Assembly: GCA_035633215.1 (NCBI GenBank) | Contig: DASQFI010000028.1 | Coordinates: forward strand, 1 to 64,000 | From: DASQFI01 sp035633215 | GTDB taxonomy: Bacteria; Acidobacteriota; Vicinamibacteria; Vicinamibacterales; SCN-69-37 | Length of the DNA stretch: 64,000 bases | Reading direction: 5' to 3' | Part shown: piece by piece, positions 9,289 to 16,758 of the stretch | Layout: each line of letters opens with the position of its first letter | Numbering within the stretch: the stretch's first letter is position 1 | Position numbers and translations under genes: made by a program | The notes under the pieces: generated by a model | What the model saw: the letters and a program-made list of their open reading frames with translations, nothing else | What the model was told of the DNA's origin: nothing | The model's database searches: none

Positions 9289-9558
9289 TTACCGTTCCCT
9301 GGCCCCTTTGCCTCGGCGAACCGGTGACGGAGAGTTCCGCCACGCCTCAGGTCGTTCACCCAGCCATTCTTTCAGCGCGCGCTCGATTTGCTGTGCCTCA
9401 GGCACCCCGACGTTCTGCTTGTAGCGCCGCATCGCCTCGCGCAGCGCCGGGTCCAGCTTGGTGTAGTAGCCGGTCTTCTTCTTCCGTGGGCTAGAAACGC
9501 GGCCTCTGTTTCCCGTTGTACGTCCCAGGGGGCCAACGGGACGGGCGGCCCCGTCCAC
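9289..9558 (-). CDS. Ribbon-helix-helix-like small DNA-binding protein
   Basis: The recognisable part, KKKTGYYTKLDPALREAM followed by PEAQQIERALKEWL, looks like a ribbon-helix-helix repressor or antitoxin. I used GTG 9558 as start (GAGG 8 bp upstream), giving 89 aa, but the typical start would fall just before SPRKKKTG, where only a GTT is present. The frame overlaps the upstream hypothetical gene by about 190 bp, so either the two overlap or a frameshift near the GAAGAAGAAG tract (9475-9490) has split one original layout. It may repress the unit that includes the SIR2-like gene. Confidence 0.5.
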   Translation of the reverse strand: MDGAARPVGPLGRTTGNRGRVSSPRKKKTGYYTKLDPALREAMRRYKQNVGVPEAQQIERALKEWLGERPEAWRNSPSPVRRGKGARER

Positions 9559-9938
9559 ATGTCCAGCCTCGGCAACCCGTGCCATTCCTGTTCGACCCTG
9601 AAGGCCGGGTCCTCCCGCCACACCTCGATGGTCGCGGGGACCACGTCGAGGAGCCACGCGTCCGCGCACCCGTACTTGCCGGCCCAGGCACCGATGGCGT
9701 CCGCGCGGCGCGGCGCGTCCGGCTCGTCGGCGATCCGGCCCAGCCCGCGCCACATGCTCGCGATGGACCCGGCCGTTGGGTCATCGCGCAGATGCCTCAG
9801 CGTGGCGAGGTACTCCAGGCGGGCGAACCATTGCGAACCGTCCGGCACCTGAAACTCACCAGGCGTGACGGCAAGTCGGAAGGGGCGTGGCACGCTGTCT
9901 CCGCGCAGCTCTCCGCGAAAAAGTCGAATCGGCGGCAA
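9372..9938 (-). CDS. Hypothetical island protein, 3' end uncertain
   Basis: An open frame of 188 aa from TTG 9938; GTG 9893 with GGAG upstream is an equally good start. The first 150 residues (for example FQVPDGSQWFARLEYLATL and GCADAWLLDVVP) look like a real globular protein. The last 40 residues are Arg/Ser/Thr-rich and read antisense-like because they share DNA with the ribbon-helix-helix frame, so the native C-terminus is doubtful. I do not recognise a family. It is the first gene of the minus-strand unit that includes the SIR2-like protein and recombinase. Confidence 0.5.
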   Translation of the reverse strand: MPPIRLFRGELRGDSVPRPFRLAVTPGEFQVPDGSQWFARLEYLATLRHLRDDPTAGSIASMWRGLGRIADEPDAPRRADAIGAWAGKYGCADAWLLDVVPATIEVWREDPAFRVEQEWHGLPRLDMWTGPPVPLAPWDVQRETEAAFLAHGRRRPATTPSWTRRCARRCGATSRTSGCLRHSKSSAR

Positions 9939-10021
9939 CCGGCGCGGAGACGCCCGGCGTTCGGGAGCGACCCTAGCCTAGCCTAGCCGCCGGGCCAATT
10001 TACCGTGGCGCCCCGGGGACC

Positions 10022-10042
10022 GCTGTTATGCGAAATAACAGC
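10022..10042. repeat. Perfect palindrome GCTGTTAT-N5-ATAACAGC
   Basis: Two 8-bp arms separated by 5 bp lie in the 180-bp gap between the divergent hypothetical (start 9938) and cyclase-like (start 10120) genes. The outer GCTGTT/AACAGC arms recur in the palindrome at 13038-13060. It could be a repressor operator for the divergent promoters or a recombination site. Just left of it, near 9970-9990, lie three copies of CTAGC. Confidence 0.7.
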
Positions 10043-10119
10043 TCGGCGCTTTGCCGTGCTACTGACCGTGCGAGGCTAGAATCGCACAAAGCTCACTTAT
10101 CCACACCCGGGGAAGAAGG

Positions 10120-10842
10120 ATGCCTACCGGTAATCGACTAGTTCTCTTTGCAGACATTCTGGGCTTTGGGTTGCTGACGCAGCGTGGCGACGCCAGGCAA
10201 GACATGGACATCGACGTGATTGAACTGATTCGCCCGGAGACCATGAGGATCCCGATTAATGCAGCACAGAAGGGGCGGCAGGCTTGGTTTTTGGGTTTCC
10301 ACAGGGCAGTCAACCAAATAACACTCAGGGAGAGGGTGGCCCTAGGAATGCACAGCGTCGTCATCTTTTCCGATTCGGTATTCCTGGTTGGGGATGAAGC
10401 CGGCATCGTCCACTCAGCGACAAGCCTGATGCGTCTATGCATGCTTCAACGAATTCCCGTTCGGATGGGCATCGGGTATGGGACGTGGACAGAGCTGCAC
10501 TTCGGCTCCAGTTTTTCGGCAAAGCGGAGGCAACATGCCGCGCGGTTCTTTGGTTCTGGTGTGACGTCCGCCTACTATGCGGAACACAAGGGCGGCAAAG
10601 GGCTCCGAATATTTGTCCACCCGAAAGCAGCAACAGCACTAAGGTCATGCCCGCAGCTGATGGCACTACCCCCAAGGGACCGAAACGAATATGCCTCGCA
10701 CGAACTCAATTTTGTAAAACGGCGCGGCGGCGGGCAAAAAAACCAGATGAGATCATTCCTTCGGCTCAAGGCATGCGTTGAGGAAATGGAGGAGGCGGCT
10801 AACAGGGAGGATATCCATTACCGAAGCACAAGGCCGCTTTGA
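10120..10842 (+). CDS. Class III nucleotide cyclase-like protein
   Basis: A 240-aa cytosolic protein. LFADILGFG near residue 9 matches the first metal-binding Asp motif of class III cyclases, VVIFSDSVFLVGDEAG around 89-104 matches the second Asp segment, and VRMGIGYGTW around 118 matches the RxGxxxG strand. The following GSGVTSAYYAEHKGGKG aligns with the segment that normally carries the catalytic Asn and Arg, which are replaced here. Activity is therefore uncertain. It stands alone on the plus strand and converges on the membrane and Abi-alpha-like genes, so a Pycsar-type operon is not shown. GAAGAAGG lies directly before the ATG. Confidence 0.5.
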   Translation: MPTGNRLVLFADILGFGLLTQRGDARQDMDIDVIELIRPETMRIPINAAQKGRQAWFLGFHRAVNQITLRERVALGMHSVVIFSDSVFLVGDEAGIVHSATSLMRLCMLQRIPVRMGIGYGTWTELHFGSSFSAKRRQHAARFFGSGVTSAYYAEHKGGKGLRIFVHPKAATALRSCPQLMALPPRDRNEYASHELNFVKRRGGGQKNQMRSFLRLKACVEEMEEAANREDIHYRSTRPL

Positions 10843-10916
10843 CTAGAATGCGCCCATCAGGTCTAAAGGACGGATGAAGGGCTATTTTGTGTCAAACGGA
10901 AACAAACTCATCAAGG

Positions 10917-11420
10917 TCAAGCGTCCTTGTCGGACAGATTGACCCACTTAGAATAGTAGACGCGGTTGATCTGGTCGACGGCAGCTCCGCGAACGCGCGC
11001 AGGAAAAGTGACCCCGGCCTTCTGTAACTCAGGGAAGAGCTTCGACTTCTCAAAGCCTACAAAAAATGAGGTTCCAGGCTGTATAACATGCGGCCAGGAC
11101 GGGACGTCAGTAAGCGGCTTGGCTGAGAGAAACCGATTCTTCTGACCCTGAACAACCAAAGAGCCGCAGGTCTGAGAGAAAGTGGCCGGCAAAAAACCAT
11201 GGTTCTCGACGACCAAAGACAGATGAGGAACTGGCTTACTGCCGGGGGAAACCGCAACCATACTGGTAAAGAGTGTCGCGCGAATATTCACCCGTTTATC
11301 ACGCCAAGCAATGTAAGCGTGATAGCTCGCGAGAACGGCGGCGTAAATGGCAATGGCAGTCGTGATGGCCCACCGCCACTCAGGAACTGGGATCTCAACG
11401 ACGGGCACGGGTTCCTGCAC
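10917..11420 (-). CDS. Membrane-anchored hypothetical protein
   Basis: GTG 11420 is the preferred start: it lies 10 bp after the stop of the Abi-alpha-like gene and has GGGAG about 6 bp upstream, giving 167 aa. A single membrane segment (AITTAIAIYAAVLASYHAYI) sits near the N-terminus, followed by a beta-rich domain containing PHLSLVVENHGFLPATF that looks like an Ig-like fold. The family is unknown. Tight coupling to the Abi-alpha-like gene suggests that the two proteins act together, perhaps at the membrane. Confidence 0.68.
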   Translation of the reverse strand: MQEPVPVVEIPVPEWRWAITTAIAIYAAVLASYHAYIAWRDKRVNIRATLFTSMVAVSPGSKPVPHLSLVVENHGFLPATFSQTCGSLVVQGQKNRFLSAKPLTDVPSWPHVIQPGTSFFVGFEKSKLFPELQKAGVTFPARVRGAAVDQINRVYYSKWVNLSDKDA

Positions 11421-11430
11421 TACCGCTCCC

Positions 11431-12078
11431 TCAGGGTGCCGGTGTCGGTTGCGGTGGTCTGCACGCTTCAACGAAACTCGCTCCAACTGACGTCAGTTGG
11501 ATTAGGTCATACGGCGATTCCGGTATGAATGACCCCATCTTCGGGGCTGTGTCCTGACCTTCAATGAGCCGCAGGCGAGCGAGGTCTGACAGAAACAAGC
11601 GCGTATCCACTTCGCTGATCTTTAGGTTGCCCGTGATGAGGGGAACCCCGGCACCCGGGCCGCGTTTCCACGTGTCATAGAAGTAATCGAGAATCCGTGC
11701 TTCGTCCGGGGTCAGTTGCCGGAGAATTTCAGCATAGCCAGGCAAAATGCGATTTGCTGGACCTGGCGATACTGCATTGGCGAGCAGTGCTGCATATTTG
11801 CGTCGAAGCTCCGCATCCTCTTCGAATGACGCGTAATCCAGCAATGGAATCAGGATCCGCATTGGTGCTGGGACAGGAATGATACCCGCGGCGTCCAGCA
11901 TTTCTTGAGTAGCCACGGCAGTTTCGGCCATGTTGCTGCCCGTCCAGTCGTTGTTTTTGAATCTATCGAGCAGGTTGTCTCCCAAACGGGTTGCGAGTGG
12001 CTTAAAGACTGCATCGATAAATGAACCGCCGCGACCGGCCAAAAAGCCAACCGCAGCAGCCACAACAACTGGGTCCAT
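11431..12078 (-). CDS. Abi-alpha-like (DUF4393) protein
   Basis: A 215-aa protein starting at ATG 12078 with AGGAT about 8 bp upstream. An N-terminal Gly/Ala-rich stretch is followed by LLDYASFEEDAELRRKYAA and LLANAVSPG, which match the core of the Abi_alpha/DUF4393 family, then LRQLTPDEARILDYF and a winged-helix-like tail with LARLRLIEGQ. Members are associated with abortive phage infection, but the mechanism is not settled. It forms a two-gene unit with the membrane-anchored protein immediately downstream. Family assignment is from memory of motifs. Confidence 0.65.
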   Translation of the reverse strand: MDPVVVAAAVGFLAGRGGSFIDAVFKPLATRLGDNLLDRFKNNDWTGSNMAETAVATQEMLDAAGIIPVPAPMRILIPLLDYASFEEDAELRRKYAALLANAVSPGPANRILPGYAEILRQLTPDEARILDYFYDTWKRGPGAGVPLITGNLKISEVDTRLFLSDLARLRLIEGQDTAPKMGSFIPESPYDLIQLTSVGASFVEACRPPQPTPAP

Positions 12079-12283
12079 AGAGCGTTGATCCTACCGTATC
12101 TGTTGAAAAGTCCCTGTGGATAACTGTGGCTCCTGTCGCTGCAGTCCAAAGATTTCTGCACCTGTGACCGATTTGTTTCCGCTTGGCACGCTTCAGGAGT
12201 CATTAAGCGGGATTGTTGTCCCGCAGAAAGTTCGAAAATACATGCCAGCAGAAATTGCTCCGACACTGCTGGAGAGGAAGGTG

Positions 12284-12769
12284 TCAGTCATGGCTGGCGA
12301 GTCGGGCGGCTCGTGCTTTATGTTTAGCGACCACTCGGTCCACCCAGTCACGGGCTTTCGGAGTGTCTTTGTAGTGGAGGACCGGAGGGTGGTCGTGGGC
12401 ACGGGCATAACGCCAGACCAGCATCGCCTCAACATGAAATGAGAGCATGCGCTGAACGGCGTAATCGTCGCAGTCGGTATCGTACAGCTCTGACAGGGTC
12501 ACGTAGAGCTGTTCCAACGCCGAGTCCTCGAACAACTCCACATACCGCTCGACGCGGTTGTGGCCCGCTATCGGCCGAGTGTTCAAATCTTTCGCGTCGC
12601 CAATGTAAATCACCTCGAAGGGTGGTGGGTCAGGCTCCGGCGGTTGTTCGGGACGCGACGGGAATCGCGCCAGCATATAGACCCCACCGCGCGACCGTTC
12701 CAGCCGCAGCGACCTACGCTGATGCCAGCAGGTCCAGGGTGTAAAGGAAAGACTGAAATCGGTGTCCAC
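12284..12769 (-). CDS. GIY-YIG-like nuclease-fold protein
   Basis: A 161-aa protein with GGVYML near residue 28 and VIYIGDAKDLNTR near 53, which follow the GIY and YIG strands of the GIY-YIG endonuclease fold; a Glu in SFHVEAMLVWRYA could be the metal ligand. The first strand reads GVY rather than GIY. The start used is GTG 12769 with only a weak ribosome site. The 205 bp between it and the Abi-alpha-like start hold nothing I can identify. It could be a mobile-element nuclease or a defence effector. Confidence 0.5.
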   Translation of the reverse strand: MDTDFSLSFTPWTCWHQRRSLRLERSRGGVYMLARFPSRPEQPPEPDPPPFEVIYIGDAKDLNTRPIAGHNRVERYVELFEDSALEQLYVTLSELYDTDCDDYAVQRMLSFHVEAMLVWRYARAHDHPPVLHYKDTPKARDWVDRVVAKHKARAARLASHD

Positions 12770-13122
12770 GTGTAACCGAGCGAATTACTGCACACCCGAG
12801 TTGGGCCGTCAACACGGGGCACTGGCAGTGAAGCCAAACGGCCCCGAAGCATTACGCCGCGCGTGATGTGTCGCCGATGAGAGGCAGCTCGCAATACGTT
12901 TCTTGAGCGCCCGTTGGGGATTCGAACCCGTGTTGAGACGCGCGTGCCGAGCTTCGGCCCGGAAAAATCGATCCTGGATTTGCCGAAGCGGTGTCGCTGA
13001 TTTGCCAGATTCGGCGTGCGAGAGCTTGAATTTCGCTTAGCTGTTGGCTGCCAACAGCTACAAATTCGCTACATTCGACGAAAACGGTCGCTTGAAAAGC
13101 GGCCGTAAGTCATTGATTTCAT
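12770..13122. other. Non-coding stretch at the island edge
   Basis: There is no convincing gene in these 350 bp. It contains a tRNA T-arm-like fragment near 12908-12930 and, closer to the tRNA gene, the palindrome listed separately at 13038-13060. Its position between the island and the tRNA gene makes it the likely attachment-site scar region. Confidence 0.5.
13038..13060. repeat. Perfect palindrome TAGCTGTTGGC-T-GCCAACAGCTA
   Basis: Two 11-bp arms flank a single central T. Flanking GAATTT (13028) and AAATTC (13061-13066) extend the dyad imperfectly. It lies 63 bp from the tRNA-Pro gene and shares its GCTGTT/AACAGC core arms with the palindrome at 10022-10042. A recombinase crossover or dimeric regulator site fits the shape; no terminator-like T run follows. 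Confidence 0.72.
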
Positions 13123-13199
13123 TGGTCGGGGCGCCGAGATTCGAACTCGGGACCCCCTGCGCCCAAGGCAGGTGCGCTACCAGGCTGCGCTACGCCCCG
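13123..13199 (-). tRNA. tRNA-Pro (anticodon TGG)
   Basis: On the minus strand the acceptor stem CGGGGCG pairs with CGCCCCG, followed by discriminator A and an encoded CCA. The anticodon arm is CCTGC-CTTGGGC-GCAGG, giving anticodon TGG. The T-arm is CCGAG-TTCGAAT-CTCGG. All helices are intact and 77 nt are present including CCA. As a tRNA gene at the island edge it is the natural candidate for an integration target. Confidence 0.97.
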
Positions 13200-13339
13200 A
13201 CCCTCGCCGATTTTAACAGGCAAAAAGCAGCCAGACGACATGACGCACGATATGACTCTAACGGACTCCATTGCACTCCTTGGCCCGCCGCTGTTGTGGA
13301 GAGACGCGCAACGGAGACCGATAAAAACGTGACAGCCTC

Positions 13340-14362
13340 ATGGCCTCGTCTGAATCCCCCGCAGTGTCCCGCACGGCCGGACGGGTGTTGATCGTCGATG
13401 ACACCGCCGCTGATGCGCTGCTTCTCGAACGGCTGCTGATCCCGGAAGGCTACGCCATCGAGCGCGCGCTCGACGGCCAGGACGCGCTCGAGGCGGTCGA
13501 GCGGGAGGCGCCCGATCTCATCCTGACCGACGTGCGCATGCCGCGGCGCAACGGCTTCGACCTCTGCCGCGCGCTCAAGTTCAATCCAGAGACTCGTCTG
13601 ATCCCGGTCGTCCTGCTGACGGGCGCGACCGAGGGCGACGATCGGCTTCGCGCGATCGAAGCGGGTGCGGATGATTTCCTCTCCAAACCGGTGGACCGCG
13701 CGGAGGTGCGGGCACGCGTCCGGTCGCTGGTGCGATTGAAGCGCTTCACCGATGACCTCGATTCCGCCGAGGTCGTGCTGCGCAGCCTGGCGCTCATGAT
13801 CGAGGCGCGCGATCCCTATACCCGAGGCCACTGCCAGCGGCTCGCCGCCTATGGCGTAATGGTGGGGCAGAGGCTGGGCCTCGTCGAGGACGACCTCAGC
13901 GCGCTCAAGCAGGGCGGCTACTTTCACGACCTCGGCAAGATCGCGATTCCGGATGCGATTCTGCTCAAACCTGGCCCGCTCACGCCGGACGAATACGAGC
14001 AGATGAAAGAACATTCCGCGATCGGCGATCGGCTGTGCGGCGATTTGCGCGTGCTTCACAAAGTCCGGCCGATCGTGCGCCATCATCACGAGCGGCTGGA
14101 CGGCACGGGATACCCCGACGGTCTTCGCGGCGACGCCATTCCGCTGCTTGCCCAAATCATCGGCATCGTCGACGTGTACGACGCGCTGACGACGGATCGT
14201 CCGTATCGCGCCGCGCTGCCCGCCGAACAGGGCTTCGACGAGCTCCGCAAGGAAGTTGAGCGGGGATGGCGGCGTTCGGATCTGGTTGAAGAATTCATTG
14301 CCGCCGAGATCGATCGGCGGGCCGTTTCTGGCGGCCGCCCGATCGATGACGAGCTCGTATGA
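13340..14362 (+). CDS. Response regulator with HD-GYP domain (c-di-GMP phosphodiesterase)
   Basis: A 340-aa protein. The receiver domain spans about residues 14-130, with acidic pocket Asp20-Asp21, phospho-acceptor Asp64 in LILTDVRMP and Lys in FLSKPVD. The HD-GYP domain follows with GGYFHDLGKIAIP, HHHERLDGTGYPDGL and DVYDALTTDRPYR, so all metal ligands of active c-di-GMP phosphodiesterases are present. It lowers c-di-GMP on phosphorylation, by family knowledge. Its TGA overlaps the ATG of the histidine kinase, its likely partner. Confidence 0.93.
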   Translation: MASSESPAVSRTAGRVLIVDDTAADALLLERLLIPEGYAIERALDGQDALEAVEREAPDLILTDVRMPRRNGFDLCRALKFNPETRLIPVVLLTGATEGDDRLRAIEAGADDFLSKPVDRAEVRARVRSLVRLKRFTDDLDSAEVVLRSLALMIEARDPYTRGHCQRLAAYGVMVGQRLGLVEDDLSALKQGGYFHDLGKIAIPDAILLKPGPLTPDEYEQMKEHSAIGDRLCGDLRVLHKVRPIVRHHHERLDGTGYPDGLRGDAIPLLAQIIGIVDVYDALTTDRPYRAALPAEQGFDELRKEVERGWRRSDLVEEFIAAEIDRRAVSGGRPIDDELV

Positions 14363-16266
14363 ACGGCGCGACCGTCTCCGAAACCGCGCGTGCGGAGCAG
14401 GCATCGGCGCCGGAGCGAGCCACAGCTGCGTCACCGGCGTCACGTCGCGCATCGATCGGGTCCGGCTGGAGCCGGCTATCGATCGCGACGAAGCTGCCCC
14501 TGATTCTCGCCATCCTGCTGTCCGTGGTCTTTGGCGGCATGACCGCGGCGGTGTACCAGCAGGTCAAGGCCTCGGTCCTGGCGGTCGCGTCTGAGCGTCT
14601 CGCGCGCGCGGGACAGCAGATGGCCGATTTGCTCGCGACCTCGATGCGACAGCGCACGACGCTCGTCAATGGCCTGATCGAGCGCTCGAATGCCGCGGCC
14701 TATCTCCAGACTCCGTCCCCTGAACTGCAAGATCAGGTCGTCCGGGCACTGGCGAGACAGGTTGGCGCCGCGAGCCAGTCGGCCGCGGTCGAGCTCTGGA
14801 CCGCAGATCGCCGCGTGCTCCACGCGTCAGGCTTTCAATTCCCGCCGATGGCCGAGAACCATTCACTCGCGATCGCGGTCGCCGCGTCCCAGTCGAAGAC
14901 CGCCGTGGTGCTGCCGTATCGACGTGTGGCGAATGACCTGATGTACAGCGTGGCGACCGCTGTCCGTCGCGACGAGCGCGTGATCGGCTATCTCGTCGAG
15001 CGTCGAAAGCTGACGAGCGCGGCACCCACGGTGGCGTTGCTGACCGGCCTGATTGGATCCGATGCGAAGCTGCTCCTCGGCAACGCCGCCGGAGACGTGT
15101 GGACGGATCTCTCCGTGTCCGTCCCGGCTCCGCCCCTGTCGGCACTCGCGACAACCGGCCTCGCCCAGTACCGCCGCGGGGATGGGCCGGCCGTGCTCGC
15201 CCGATTCGTGCCTGTGGCCGACACGCCCTGGCTCGTCGCCGTGGAGTTTCCGCGCGATACGGTGATGGGGCCGGCGCAGCGATTTCTTATTGTCGCCCTG
15301 GGACTGTCCGCATTGCTGACCGCGGGAGGTGTCCTGACGGGCTGGCGATTGAGCCGGCGCATCACGATCCCGCTGCGGCAGGTGACCGAGGCCGCGGAAG
15401 CGATCGCGGCAGATCGATCGGCGGCCCGCATCGAGGTGCGACGCGCCGACGAGGTCGGCCGTCTGGCCCAGTCGTTCAACAGCATGGCCGCGCAGGTGGA
15501 AGACAGCCGGCGGCGGCTCGAGGGACTTGTCGAGGAGCTCGAAGGCCGCGTCACGCACCGTACCGCGGCGCTCGAGGCCGCCAATCGCGAGCTGGAAGCG
15601 TTCAGCTATTCGGTGTCCCACGATCTGCGAGCGCCGCTGCGCGCCGTCGACGGCTTTGCCCGCATCCTCGTCGAGGATCATGGGCGCGAGCTCACGCCCG
15701 AAGCGCGGAAATGTCTCGACGTCATTACCGATCGCACTCGTCACATGGGCAACCTCATCGACGATCTGCTGAGGTTTTCGCGTCTGGGACGTCAGCCGCT
15801 GACGCGTGGGTCCATCGACATGACGGCTCTGGCGACGACGGTCGCCGAGGATCTTCGGCGGGCCGACCCCGAGCGCGCCGTTGACATCACCGTCGATCCG
15901 CTGCCGCCGGCACAGGGGGAGCGGTCGCTGATCAAACAAGTCCTGGTCAACCTGATGCAGAACGCCCTGAAATTCACTCGCAGCCGCCCGCAGGCGCACA
16001 TCGTAGTCGGGTGCCGGCACGACGCGGGCGATCCCGTCTACTTCGTACGCGACAACGGCGTCGGCTTCGACATGACCTACGCCGACAAACTCTTCGGCGT
16101 CTTTCAGCGGCTGCATCGTGCCGAGGATTTTGAGGGCACGGGCGTGGGCCTGGCCATTGTCCAGCGGATCATCAACCGCCACGGCGGACGGGTGTGGGCC
16201 GAGGCGGCGATCGACCAGGGTGCGACCTTTTTCTTTACGCTGCCCGAGAAGGCCGAACAGTCATGA
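14359..16266 (+). CDS. Membrane sensor histidine kinase with HAMP domain
   Basis: A 635-aa kinase. TM1 is near residues 48-70, an extracytoplasmic sensor of about 235 residues follows, then TM2 near 310-330, a HAMP linker, a short coiled coil and a HisKA domain whose phospho-acceptor His lies in SYSVSHDLRAPLRA, the phytochrome-kinase type. The HATPase domain has a clear N box (LMQNALKFT) and G boxes (DNGVGFD and GTGVGLAIVQ). ATGA overlaps link it to the HD-GYP regulator upstream and the single-domain receiver downstream, so one kinase probably feeds two regulators. Confidence 0.94.
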   Translation: MNGATVSETARAEQASAPERATAASPASRRASIGSGWSRLSIATKLPLILAILLSVVFGGMTAAVYQQVKASVLAVASERLARAGQQMADLLATSMRQRTTLVNGLIERSNAAAYLQTPSPELQDQVVRALARQVGAASQSAAVELWTADRRVLHASGFQFPPMAENHSLAIAVAASQSKTAVVLPYRRVANDLMYSVATAVRRDERVIGYLVERRKLTSAAPTVALLTGLIGSDAKLLLGNAAGDVWTDLSVSVPAPPLSALATTGLAQYRRGDGPAVLARFVPVADTPWLVAVEFPRDTVMGPAQRFLIVALGLSALLTAGGVLTGWRLSRRITIPLRQVTEAAEAIAADRSAARIEVRRADEVGRLAQSFNSMAAQVEDSRRRLEGLVEELEGRVTHRTAALEAANRELEAFSYSVSHDLRAPLRAVDGFARILVEDHGRELTPEARKCLDVITDRTRHMGNLIDDLLRFSRLGRQPLTRGSIDMTALATTVAEDLRRADPERAVDITVDPLPPAQGERSLIKQVLVNLMQNALKFTRSRPQAHIVVGCRHDAGDPVYFVRDNGVGFDMTYADKLFGVFQRLHRAEDFEGTGVGLAIVQRIINRHGGRVWAEAAIDQGATFFFTLPEKAEQS

Positions 16267-16682
16267 CGCGTCCAGCCGAAGTCGAGATTCTGCTTGTGGA
16301 GGACAGCCCGGAAGACGTGGCGCTCACTCTGCGTGCGCTATCCAGGCACAATCTGGCGAACCGGGTGCACGTCGCCAGGGATGGGGCCGAAGCGCTGACG
16401 TATCTTCGCGACATGGCGCAACCCAAAGTCATGCTGCTCGACCTCAAGCTGCCGAAGGTCGGCGGTCTCGACGTCCTGACCCAGGTGCGGGCCGATCCGC
16501 GGCTGCGCATGCTCCCCGTCGTCGTGTTGACGTCCTCACGAGAAGAGCCCGACATCGCGCGTGCCTACGAACTGGGCGTCAACAGCTACATCGTGAAGCC
16601 CGTCGATTTCGAGCAGTTCGTCACGGCCGTCTCCGAAGCCGGCCTGTACTGGCTCTTGATCAATCAGGGGCCGCATTCGTAG
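16263..16682 (+). CDS. Single-domain response regulator (Rcp1/CheY-like)
   Basis: The ATG at 16263 overlaps the kinase stop (ATGA), giving 139 aa; a longer frame upstream is only kinase sequence in another phase. The receiver has VEDSPEDV, phospho-acceptor Asp in MLLDLKLPKVGG, VVVLTSS and a Lys in YIVKPVDFEQF. There is no output domain. This branch is typical of regulators paired with phytochrome-like kinases and may act by protein contact or as a phosphate sink. Confidence 0.93.
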   Translation: MTRPAEVEILLVEDSPEDVALTLRALSRHNLANRVHVARDGAEALTYLRDMAQPKVMLLDLKLPKVGGLDVLTQVRADPRLRMLPVVVLTSSREEPDIARAYELGVNSYIVKPVDFEQFVTAVSEAGLYWLLINQGPHS

Positions 16683-16758
16683 CCGAGCTCAGCCGCCAGG
16701 TTGCAACGAGTCAGCCACAAAAGGGAACATTCGCTGTAAACCAGCCGTAAGTCCGGCC

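Noticed and set aside
10120..12078. Complete Pycsar or CBASS operon
   Set aside because: The cyclase-like gene is on the opposite strand to the candidate effectors, lacks key catalytic residues, and no cap- or sensor-type partner is seen.
12908..12930. tRNA-like T-arm (GGGTTCGAATCCC on the minus strand)
   Set aside because: No matching acceptor, D-arm or anticodon arm can be found around it. At most it is a tRNA 3' fragment.
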